Below, piece by piece: positions 58,601 through 64,000 of a stretch of 64,000 nucleotides of DNA. The stretch is from Liopterus haemorrhoidalis (Eukaryota > Arthropoda > Insecta > Coleoptera > Dytiscidae): the NCBI GenBank assembly GCA_963971575.1, contig OZ020616.1, forward strand, positions 1,508,924 to 1,572,923, given 5' to 3'. A program made the position numbers and the translations under genes. Within the stretch, counting starts at the first letter, position 1; the number at the start of each line of letters is the position of its first letter. The notes below the pieces were generated by a model, which was not told where the DNA came from, made no database searches, and saw only the letters and a program-made list of their open reading frames with translations.

Positions 58601-59804
58601 ATAAAGAAGGAAATAGATGCGAAACTGCCGTTATATTTTTGAAACCAAATTAACGCTGTAGTTGTTGGGTTATGGAACTAAAATTGGTATGGGAGGAAAG
58701 GATTGGGTTTTCGCGGGTATTTCAAATGCTTCAGTGGATATAGTTGTAAGCATAATTAAATGCTATTTTTAAATGAAACAATTGTTATGATTTATTTTGT
58801 CTATTTTTAATATTATTAACGACAACAATATTAAAAATAGACAAAATAAATCATAACAATTGTATCATTTAATAATAACATTTAACTATGTTTACAATTA
58901 AGAACAAGCAGTTAGGAATTATACAGAAACAGAAAAACAATATCTAGCAGAAATAATTATTTATTAAGTAGACTAACATATAACATAATATTTACTAATA
59001 CTTAATATTAATGGACACTTCCATGGACAAAGCCATCCAATTTTGGATTTCCAATATTCCTCATCCACGTTTTATACAATTCTGGAGCCACACGTGTCTT
59101 CGGGTTTAGAAAGCGATATCTTGTAGGTTCACTACTATCACACCCCAAAACAAAGCATTTAACACCCATTTTCCGAATTAAACAATGAAATTACAAAATT
59201 ACAGAAGACGATTTTGACACTAATTACAGATTTTGACGCTAATGACAGAAGCCGTAACAGGCAACATCGTTTCATGCACGTAGCTATAGCGACTGGGGCG
59301 CTATTCGTGTTGGGTTATGGAACGTAATATGGTTTTCGTTATGCCATTAGAGACACCCCTAATTATAACCTATATTTTCTACTTTCTTTATATTAAATTT
59401 AAATATTTGATATAAAAATTAGTAAAACTATGGTAACAATGCAATGTTAAATATTTAACACAACCTCAGACCTATGTTAAAATAGCAGAGGGTTTAATTC
59501 TTTGCTAAATTCAACATTGCTTTATGGAATGCAAAACTGTACTTAACAACGAAATTAAAATTTAACAACGTTGCTAAAATTTAGCATTGCTTTATGAAAC
59601 CGGTCATTAGAGTACAGTCTATTAATTTTAGAGCTGTGAACAAAGATTTACTCAAGTAAAAACAATATACAAAAACATATCATAAATTTTGCAGTATTTA
59701 ATTCGTTTCTTTTCCAGGTACATAATCTAAAGCAAAGAATAGCTGAACTAGAAAGTCCACGCCGTCAAATAAATAGTTCGGGCAATTCAGAAACATCCTT
59801 ATAG
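31090..59804 (+). CDS. Mcc: MCC (mutated in colorectal cancers) orthologue
   Basis: Exons: 31090-31199, 31256-31449, 31783-31892, a probable large exon 38739-39476, 45103-45244, 46520-46629, 49554-50152, 52108-52250, 52415-52547, 54762-54948, 55113-55307, 57020-57210, 57500-57602, 59718-59804. Without the uncertain fourth exon it encodes 767 residues; with it 1013, close to the long human isoform. The N-terminus has an EF-hand (RRLFQACDANGDGYID) and SWEWDSGARDL, matching SWEYDSGARDL of human MCC. Later landmarks are QLTELHSVIAEL, MAERVKL, KYESNAVALRLAL, IEAYDVLLALLE, SRLKKMEHQMLTLVERH and LKQRIAELE. The tail ETSL is a class I PDZ ligand, as I recall for human MCC. MCC is a coiled-coil scaffold linked to cell polarity and Wnt/NF-kB signalling. 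The human LASLKGDIVELNKRL coil was not found and may be a missed exon between 31892 and 45103. Introns are swollen by mobile elements. Confidence 0.92.
32340..33960. repeat. Diverged repetitive intron DNA in MCC
   Basis: Phrases such as GGTCCGTAATGACCTAAAAC (near 32480 and 32632), ATCTCAAAAATGGTAAGA and AGGAATCCAAAAATTCTAA (near 33545 and 33735) recur at irregular spacing of about 150-200 bp. This suggests an old tandem or nested repeat. A family B fragment sits at 32696-32860. Confidence 0.5.
34462..34517 (+). mobile_element. Isolated family A tail directly before copy 3
   Basis: TACCTGCGAAACCCTG...ATTCACACTTCACATCAATTT is the family A 3' end, immediately followed by the next copy's head, giving a head-to-tail junction. 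Confidence 0.65.
34518..35486 (+). mobile_element. Repeat family A copy 3
   Basis: Near-identical to copy 2, with a longer (GTCT)n tract of about 90 bp at 34563-34652, tRNA-like boxes at 35128-35212, and the same palindromic tail. Confidence 0.75.
36355..37055 (-). mobile_element. Repeat family B copy 3
   Basis: Reverse copy with GGCCACCACAGGACCGACCG at the left, a GACAGACGGACAGAGG microsatellite at 36837-36925, and GGCGGTCGGTAAAAA at the right. Confidence 0.75.
37063..37560 (-). mobile_element. Repeat family B copy 4, partial
   Basis: Lacks the CCGACCGCC left end. It has a GACAGACA tract at 37404-37450 and the conserved AATTCGTGGAGATCCATCGG block. Confidence 0.7.
37556..38235. mobile_element. 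Foldback MITE (TACATAAGGGTTGGC) interrupted by another palindromic repeat
   Basis: The left arm at 37560-37620 (ATGAGTTCAAAAAGTAACTA, TAAGGGTTGGCGATGG) and right arm at 38172-38222 (ATTTTATTTTTCCCTAGCCA) match the compact copy at 50172-50378. The insert (about 37705-38165) has its own repeats: ACTAGATCTGGTTA occurs twice, and CTTTTGTAAGAACAAACTAG is partly inverted. Confidence 0.6.
38739..39476 (+). CDS. Mcc: Probable large internal exon of the MCC gene
   Basis: A plus-strand open frame of about 246 codons ends at a good donor (CACTGT then GTATGT) in phase 0, exactly the phase required by the exons on either side. The protein is Asn/Ser/Glu-rich (KEWGNVIEELPYLYENK, LNDWIVVSSREKKYLPENQ), of low hydrophobicity and probably disordered. 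The best in-phase acceptor is ACCGGCCAG at 38738, with a weak pyrimidine tract, so the start is uncertain. I see no similarity to human MCC. It could be an insect-specific exon, an alternative first exon, or part of another gene. Confidence 0.5.
39793..40363. mobile_element. hAT MITE carrying GAGGACC minisatellite, copy 2
   Basis: Ends TAGGGTGACCATT and AATGGTCACCCTA, with an exact 8-bp duplication CATTTGAT (39785-39792 and 40364-40371). The interior is about eleven tandem ~42-bp units (GGTGAGGACCTTTTTTTTTG then CTCTTCACTTGGATTT). Confidence 0.9.
41909..42169. mobile_element. Near-palindromic foldback MITE
   Basis: About 90-bp arms (AGGCCCGGTCTTTCCACCTT at the left, its complement at the right) match with few differences around a ~75-bp loop. 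TA is at 41907-41908 and 42170-42171. Confidence 0.88.
43130..43330 (+). mobile_element. Diverged GTCT-bearing repeat fragment
   Basis: GTCTGTCTGTCTGTCC is followed by an AAAAACGGCTAGACATAG segment comparable to the post-microsatellite part of family A (AACGGCTAAACCTAGAG). A similar degraded copy lies near 57625-57770. Confidence 0.5.
43338..44349. mobile_element. hAT-type element (CAGGGCTTCGAAC ends) with an internal extra end
   Basis: CAGGGCTTCGAACTGG at the left and GGTTCGAAGCCCTG at 44349, flanked by ATTGACTC and ATTGACTA (7 of 8). A second right-like end occurs inside at 43811-43825. AACCGAAAAAAACCG-type subterminal repeats are abundant. Confidence 0.7.
44415..44490. mobile_element. Right-end fragment related to the 1494-1782 hAT MITE
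   Basis: AGTCCGCGTTAGAAAATTAT, then CTGGTCCGCGGTG and TTGAGAAACACTG match the right half of 1494-1782. Confidence 0.6.
45803..46452. mobile_element. DNA element with GCGTTTTCGCAAAC ends
   Basis: Inverted ends GGCGTTTTCGCAAACCC and GGTTTGCGAAAACGGC, each preceded or followed by TA. It contains several CTATCTGATA-like repeats and no coding frame. Confidence 0.7.
46757..47696. mobile_element. DNA element with AATAGGGGATA ends
   Basis: Left end AATAGGGGATAGGCATGA and right end ATGCGTATCCCCTATT are inverted. A detached end of the same family is at 745-812. A hAT element has inserted right against its right edge. Confidence 0.65.
47819..48928. mobile_element. PIF/Harbinger element with transposase N-terminal remnant
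   Basis: Inverted ends GGCAGCAGTCTGACTGATC and GATCAGTCAGACTGCTGCC with TTA on both sides (47816-47818, 48929-48931). It carries the transposase relic at 48120-48262. Confidence 0.85.
48120..48262 (+). pseudogene. Harbinger transposase N-terminal relic
   Basis: One frame reads KNLWARNIFLDREVLGEFHH, then LKPQLENDESMFYSYYRM and SSYELL, the conserved opening of PIF/Harbinger nucleases (W.R......GEFH.L...L..D...F..YFRM). The catalytic part is absent. Confidence 0.75.
48931..49010. repeat. AT-rich tandem (AGTAATAAAGAGTA)
   Basis: Several copies of TAGTAATAAAGAGTA-like units directly after the Harbinger right end. Confidence 0.65.
50172..50378. mobile_element. Foldback MITE (TACATAAGGGTTGGC family)
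   Basis: Arms of about 50 bp (TAAAAAGAAATTACATAAGG and TTGGCTGTGGAAAAATAAAA) are near-perfectly inverted, starting 20 bp after an MCC exon donor. A partial copy is at 60540-60650. Confidence 0.8.
50810..52010. repeat. AT-rich minisatellite (~20-bp unit), inverted relative to 3795-5070
   Basis: Many copies of CCCTATTATTTCAAATATTT. The array is split by the TA-flanked element 51313-51898. Confidence 0.88.
51313..51898. mobile_element. TA-flanked element with CAGTCGATTCCGCTTAATTG ends
   Basis: Inverted ends CAGTCGATTCCGCTTAATTG and CAATTAAGCGGAATCGTCTG (two differences) with TA at 51311-51312 and 51899-51900. CCCAATTAAGCGG repeats subterminally. The pattern is pogo/Tigger-like; no transposase was recognised. 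Confidence 0.78.
52560..54712. mobile_element. hAT-type element with internal tandem array
   Basis: Ends TAGAGATGGG and CCCATCTCTA with an exact 8-bp duplication GTATTTAT (52552-52559, 54713-54720). GAGCCGGCTCAGTGAGCCGG-type subterminal repeats. A second inverted pair inside (AAGTATCATTCACAGCTCAT at 53289 and its complement near 54425) suggests a further nested element, and family A-like tails lie near 53920 and 54070. It starts 12 bp after an MCC exon. Confidence 0.82.
52640..53115. repeat. ~90-bp tandem repeat (GATCCCGAGACACAGGTCGG)
   Basis: About five variant copies of a unit including GATCCCGAGACACAGGTCGG, TCGTAGGTAGAACGTCGCTT and AGAGCCGGTTCTTG, confined to the left part of the enclosing hAT element. 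Confidence 0.8.
55386..56881. mobile_element. DNA element with AGGGCCGAGAGTTCC ends, host of a nested MITE
   Basis: Inverted ends AGGGCCGAGAGTTCCAGTT and AACTGGAACTCTCGGCCCT, with TA on each side. Subterminal TTGCTAATAAACT repeats. It lies in the MCC intron after exon 55113-55307 and is interrupted by 55781-56189. Confidence 0.82.
55781..56189. mobile_element. CAGTCTG MITE, second full copy
   Basis: Same family as 19740-20143; TA at 55779-55780 and 56190-56191. Confidence 0.85.
58015..58440 (-). pseudogene. HARBI1-like (PIF/Harbinger) transposase C-terminal relic
   Basis: Minus-strand frame: IRNTIEKSFQILKRRLPCFS, then RLKIDTRLAVIIVCCVLHNM, the conserved R..IE..F..LK.RF and LHN tail of DDE_Tnp_4 nucleases. 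Further upstream, YNAGHIL and PYTNP are visible across stops. The catalytic core is absent. Confidence 0.8.
58612..59352 (-). mobile_element. THAP-fragment element with long hairpin, copy 2
   Basis: Close copy of 23252-23994 with the same hairpin (about 58755-58880) and a THAP fragment starting at 59169 on the minus strand. It sits in the last MCC intron. Confidence 0.7.
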
Positions 59805-60314
59805 ACGTGCTGCTGCGAAGTGAGAGGTCGAGGGCGTGGAGGTTAAAAGAAGACATACTATATATGTACTTATTCTTTTACAGTTCATTTTTCTAACAAT
59901 GTAGATTATGGCAAGTAACTGTATAACCTGTTATGTAACAGTCTGTGATTAGTTTGTAAATAATCCTAAAATAGGTATCTTTAATAGGTATCTAAAATGT
60001 ATTTGAGGTTATATATTACAGGTTGATTTTAAAGTCTTGTTATTATGCAATACGTAGCTTATCATATGTCCAGTTACAAATTTCCTCAACTGAATTATCA
60101 TTTCTGGCTATTTTTGTTTCTAACAAAATAGTTTAGATTATATTATTGTTATGACTAAGGTTCGGAAATAATTATTCTTTTTGAAAAATATGTTCAAATC
60201 ATTAATTTCAAGCGGCAAATATGAGGAGCATATTTCCATAACGTCTCTTATCTATTTTTCAAAAGTTGAAAGTTACCACGAAAAACGTTTAATTGCAATT
60301 ATAAATTATAAGCT

Positions 60315-60475
60315 ATTCCAAATCTTTAAGCGGAACTAAATGGAATATAAATTTTCACTAGCTAATTTTTTAGACATTGAAGTAGGCTTTTCTTAAACAT
60401 AATTATCAAAAGCTTCAATCAAACGGTATAAGTTACTAGATTTAAAAATCTAGTTCCACATAAACCGAAGAAACC
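60315..60475. mobile_element. Small MITE related to 28349-28535
   Basis: TTCCAAATCTTTAAGCGGAA, TCAAAAGCTTCAATCAAACG and AAAAATCTAGTTCCAC match the 28349 element. The right end is degraded. Confidence 0.55.
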
Positions 60476-60649
60476 GCCTATACTTAAAATCACTTTTATT
60501 TAGACAGCCATTTATTCAAGGTTTCTAGGTCAGATTGGAAAGAAAATATGCTTTCTATAAGTTTGTATTGTTATATAAAGATTGCAGTAGAGATTATATT
60601 ATTTTTCCATAGCCAACCCTTATGTAATTACTTTTTGAACTCATGGTAT

Positions 60650-61000
60650 AAGGAGGTATTGTGATCATACCGATTTCGAGATTTCGATGGATCTCCACAA
60701 ATTGAGGCCCCTACATAACGTTTTGACTATTTTTAGCATGATGTCTGTCGATCTGTCTGTTTATTTGCCTGTCTGTCTGTCTGTGTACACGTGCAGAGCA
60801 AATTCGGCTAAAAGGATTTTCATGAAATGTCATATTTAAGCTTTTGACATCAATGGCATGAATTGATCAACTTTTGGTAAAAATCGGTTAACTAGAAATG
60901 GGAGTTTACTCGTGTTGGTTTTAAGATTTTTACGTATATTTCGCAACAGAGAAATATTTCGAAAAAAATTATTTAACAAAGTTGCTAGAGGGCAAGAGAC
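60650..61000 (+). mobile_element. Repeat family B copy 5, partial
   Basis: GGAGGTATTGTGATCATACC head, a short GTCT tract at 60750-60783, and the conserved GTTAACTAGAAATGGGAGTT block. It follows directly on a foldback-MITE arm. Confidence 0.7.
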
Positions 61001-62091
61001 GTTTTGGAAATAAGCTCATTTCTATTTCAGACGGGCACACAGAAAATGATCTGGGGGGGTACATCTCGAAAAAATATCCTTTAAAAAAAATATAAATTTA
61101 TTATTGATTTTTTATGAAGAGAGGTGGGTTTATATATTAATTTAATTTTGATTATAATTTGATTTTTATTAAAAAAAAGTGTTTTTTTTTCACTTCCTTA
61201 ATTTTTATTAAATAAGTGTATGGTTGTTTTGTTTCTAGGGGGACAACACAAATCAAAGTCGACAAGAGATAAAATTTTAATGAGATGGATTATTCTTGTC
61301 ATGTTATTATTTTGAGTAATTAGCATAGTTTGGTTTTATTTCATAAAATTTAGTTATGTACAAGATCGCAGATTCAAACTTAGCTGCGAATTTAAAAAAT
61401 GTCTATTTTATATTTATGAAAACGTATTGAAACAAATATAAAAAATAATTGTGCCCGAACTGTAGTTTTTAAATGGCTTAAATCTTTTCAAAAAATAATT
61501 GTTAATTGTCATTATGTAGGTATTTGTCAATACGTATAATAAATTGTACTACATTATTAATGATTTTGTAAGAACTAAATTTTTATGTGTAGATGACTGT
61601 AGCGTTTCGTTAACTTAGTTTAATTTAGACTACAATTTTTAAAAGCTGGTACAAAATTTTAAGTGATTTCCTGTTATGTAATTATAAGATTTTAAAGTCA
61701 CCTGTATTATGTAATCATTATATTATTTTTATTTATTTAAATGTATAATAAGCAAGCATTTTATATCTTTGTTTTATTTTTTTAAGCTTTTAAAAATGTT
61801 TTTAATATTACTTTTTGCAGTATTGCATCAAATTATAAATAAATATATGTAAATATAATTTAAACAAAATAACTAGTTGTATATTCACCTTGTAGTTTTT
61901 TCCTTACGCCATAAATTTTGTAATTGTTTATATAATTTGCGTTTCTTATAAGTATGACGTAATAATTTATGCTCGTCGAGAATTTACTTGGCCGATGACG
62001 ATAATATAGTTCAACAAAAATGAAACGATTTCATTTGATCACATAAGTACGGAGAAGGTAAGTATCCCATTTATAGACTTACGAGGTGTGT

Positions 62092-62656
62092 AAATTAAGC
62101 AACCAGACTGATTTATTAATTTTTTTTTATTCGAATAGAATTACAATTCAATATTGCCTCCTTTAAAATAACTTCCTTAGGAAGCCACACAGCGCTGGAG
62201 ACGGTTCTTCCAATCCTCATAGCAGTGCTGGAACTCGGATACTGGAATAGCTTTAAGCTGGTCGGTTACGGACGTTTGAATGTTTTCGAGTGTCCCAAAA
62301 TGACGTCCCTTGAGGTTATATTTCAATCTTGGGAAGAGTGAAAAGTCAAGGACTCAAATCAGGCGAATAAGGAGGCTGTTGAAGTTTTGCAAAAGTTTTC
62401 GTTGCACTGTGCCCAAGTCTGAAGTAAAACCTGATGGCACACTGTTGCTCGAAATGAATTTCACTCATTTTCAGAACGCACTAGAAAAAACTTTCACGAA
62501 AAAAATCGCTACGGACAACAAAATTACTCTAGCGAGTTCAAACTCGTACTGATGGTGTATCATATGTTCACCTGTTGCCCCTCCAAGTCCCGCGTCCCAA
62601 ATGTTGCCAGATCAAACGGTATGTTGCCGGTCCGATTACTTAATTTACACGCCTCG
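62092..62656 (-). mobile_element. Deleted mariner-family element
   Basis: Ends CGAGGTGTGTAAATTAAGCA and (complement) CGAGGCGTGTAAATTAAGTA with TA on both sides (62090-62091, 62657-62658). The minus strand retains the transposase tail: GRHFGTLENIQTSVTDQLKA, FQHCYEDWKNRLQRC and SYFKG, with stops. The N-terminal and catalytic regions are missing. Confidence 0.85.
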
Positions 62657-62658
62657 TA

Positions 62659-63184
62659 TCTTTACCTTTTAGTAACATAAAAATGATAATACATTCTTTT
62701 AACATAAACATTTATTTTGCTTGTTTCACTTTGTACTCTTGTACATAAGTACATTTTACTTTGATTCATTGTGTACTCTTCTTTAATGATCCACTGTGTA
62801 CCATCCAAGTTTTACACCGTTGATTAGAGAAAAAAAAGTTCTATAATAATATGTGTAGTGTAATTTGAAGACAATTTATTTATAGTCATACCTTTTGTAA
62901 AACAAATGCAACAATATTTTTACAAGTCTTTTTATTAAGGAAATAATCAAGGTTAACATAAGTTTTTCCTCAGCCTGTAGAATCACATATGTGCCTTTGC
63001 TGAGACATGTTACAACCCATACACAAAGAAACTAGACGTGAAAAATACAATATACCTTGTGCAGACCTTATTGTAACGGCAGTGGAAACTACAAATTTGT
63101 GGAGTTAAATTTTTTTATACGTTTCATATTATAAAAAATTATTTATTATTTTTTTCATATTTGGTGCTATAATATATTATAATA
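62659..63184. other. Intergenic DNA, nothing recognised
   Basis: AT-rich, without open frames or clear repeats. GTACTCTTGTACATAAGTAC-like phrases give weak local symmetry. Confidence 0.4.
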
Positions 63185-64000
63185 TTTCCAAAATGAAATG
63201 GTTCCCACTCTTGTTAAGAGGCTTAACAATGCGGTAATGGGTTTACGGCAGCAATCCTAACACTCGCTGCTGTAAAAAAATATATAAGAGGTATTAAGGG
63301 AATTTTAAATTTAAATCGAATAGATGTAACTAGTTCAATTGAAGTTTCTTAAAAACCATTAAGGATATTTTCCAAATTTATAACCTTATTGTTTCTAAAT
63401 TTTAGAGGTTGTTATACTTGTTAGTTAGATAATTTTCAACGTTCATAGCGTGCATACATTAACAACATGGCTCTTTGGCGACCATTTGATTTTGAAGAAA
63501 TTCCTAATTACTGTAGTGAAAATAGTGAATCTGTGCAAGGTGATTTGGAGTGCGAAAATGTGGACGTTGACGTGGATTGCGAAAATGTGAACGTGGCTAC
63601 TAAAGAAAAATGTAATTTGTCAGAAGTTCTGATTCTGAACGTTTATAAAAAGTTAGTTTCGGAAGGTAATGACAAACCTATACTTAGAACTGCGGAATTA
63701 ATTTGTGTTTCATACAGAACAATTCAACGTATCATTGTTCGTGGCAAAAATCAGCAGCGAAAACGACCCGATTTACAAGTTTTCAAGAAAATAGATAGTT
63801 TTATGTCTAAAACAATAATAAATAAAATATACGATTGTGCTTCTTTTAATAAAAAAGTTGGAAGACTGAATAGAGTTTCCATACAAAGTTAGCCATATGT
63901 ATAATTATTTGAAGTTGCTAGGATTTATTTTTGTTGCAAAAAAAGAATGATTTTTGATCAGTCCTAAGCCTGATAAAAATGTGAAGCAATGTCATGTGAG
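63185..64000 (+). mobile_element. IS630/Tc1-like element, left part (runs off the window)
   Basis: Same family as 17160-17965. It begins near AAAATGAAATGG with a TTGTTAAGAGGCTTAACAA hairpin and contains the frame 63467-63892. Confidence 0.75.
63467..63892 (+). CDS. Putative transposase N-terminal protein of the IS630/Tc1-like family
   Basis: 141 codons from ATG: MALWRPFDFEEIPNYC, an acidic stretch (ECENVDVDVDCENVNV), then a helix-turn-helix-like LRTAELICVSYRTIQRIIVR followed by basic residues. This order (YKKLVSEG...ILRTAEL..VSYRTIQRI) resembles the DNA-binding region of DDE_3 transposases. No catalytic D-D-E residues are present before the stop, so it is either truncated by internal deletion or a solo DNA-binding protein. 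Its frame is open here but broken in the 17160 copy. Confidence 0.5.
   Translation: MALWRPFDFEEIPNYCSENSESVQGDLECENVDVDVDCENVNVATKEKCNLSEVLILNVYKKLVSEGNDKPILRTAELICVSYRTIQRIIVRGKNQQRKRPDLQVFKKIDSFMSKTIINKIYDCASFNKKVGRLNRVSIQS

Larger units (their letters stand above)
59805..61870 (+). other. MCC 3' UTR and downstream intergenic sequence
   Basis: AT-rich DNA without open frames follows the MCC stop. It contains a small MITE (60315-60475), a partial GTCT-bearing repeat (60650-61000) and several AATAAA-like motifs near 61730-61850, any of which could end the transcript. Confidence 0.4.

Noticed and set aside
1..64000. An endogenous virus or LTR/LINE element
   Set aside because: No reverse transcriptase, capsid or envelope motifs were recognised in the frames I read; all identifiable transposase remnants are DNA-transposon types.

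Overview
The window looks like gene-dense but heavily transposon-loaded euchromatin from an arthropod, most probably an insect. The genes have short coding exons with GT-AG introns, the intergenic DNA is very AT-rich, and there are many mariner/Tc1, hAT and PIF/Harbinger-type elements. I cannot fix the order or species from sequence alone. I saw no prokaryotic features, rRNA, true tRNA gene or CRISPR, and no LINE or LTR coding sequence that I could recognise.

Layout of genes. (1) 888-3330 (+): the last two coding exons of an ADAR-type adenosine deaminase acting on RNA; its 5' part is outside the window. (2) 5861-7951 (-): a complete three-exon malonyl-CoA decarboxylase gene, convergent with ADAR. 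(3) 8222-28722 (+): a 12-exon gene for an ankyrin-repeat/coiled-coil protein of about 1776 residues, divergent from the decarboxylase across a 270-bp shared promoter. (4) 12601-20779 (-): a four-exon gene lying entirely inside the third intron of (3) on the opposite strand, which fuses a CFAP97-like domain to a degenerate cyclophilin. (5) 30123-30753 (-): a three-exon BLOC-1 subunit 3 gene. (6) 31090-59804 (+): a long-intron orthologue of MCC (mutated in colorectal cancers), divergent from (5) and ending in the same ETSL PDZ-ligand tail as I recall for human MCC. Exon phases are consistent through every joined model.

Mobile DNA fills the introns. Many elements could be delimited by inverted ends plus target-site duplications. 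Several hAT elements have 8-bp duplications, TA-duplicating MITEs and mariners are common, and some elements fit the 3-bp TAA/TTA pattern of PIF/Harbinger. The clearest stack is three deep: a mariner (15050-16208) inside a hAT (14772-16300) inside another hAT (12955-16352), all inside an intron of the nested cyclophilin gene. Other stacks are at 1489-2099, 9190-10920, 46757-49167, 52560-54712 and 55386-56881. Two dispersed families carry GTCT/GTCC microsatellites in the manner of DINE-1/mini-me Helitron relatives, and one of them contains a tRNA-like A-box/B-box segment. Two tandem-repeat motifs (a ~20-bp AT-rich unit and a ~42-bp GAGGACC unit) are found inside MITE-like elements and recur at several loci.

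The genes do not form one pathway. The ADAR, decarboxylase, ankyrin and cyclophilin exons are markedly GC-rich, while the MCC exons are AT-rich. I found no convincing wholly new system; the most unusual items are the antisense nested CFAP97-cyclophilin gene and the tandem arrays carried within MITEs.
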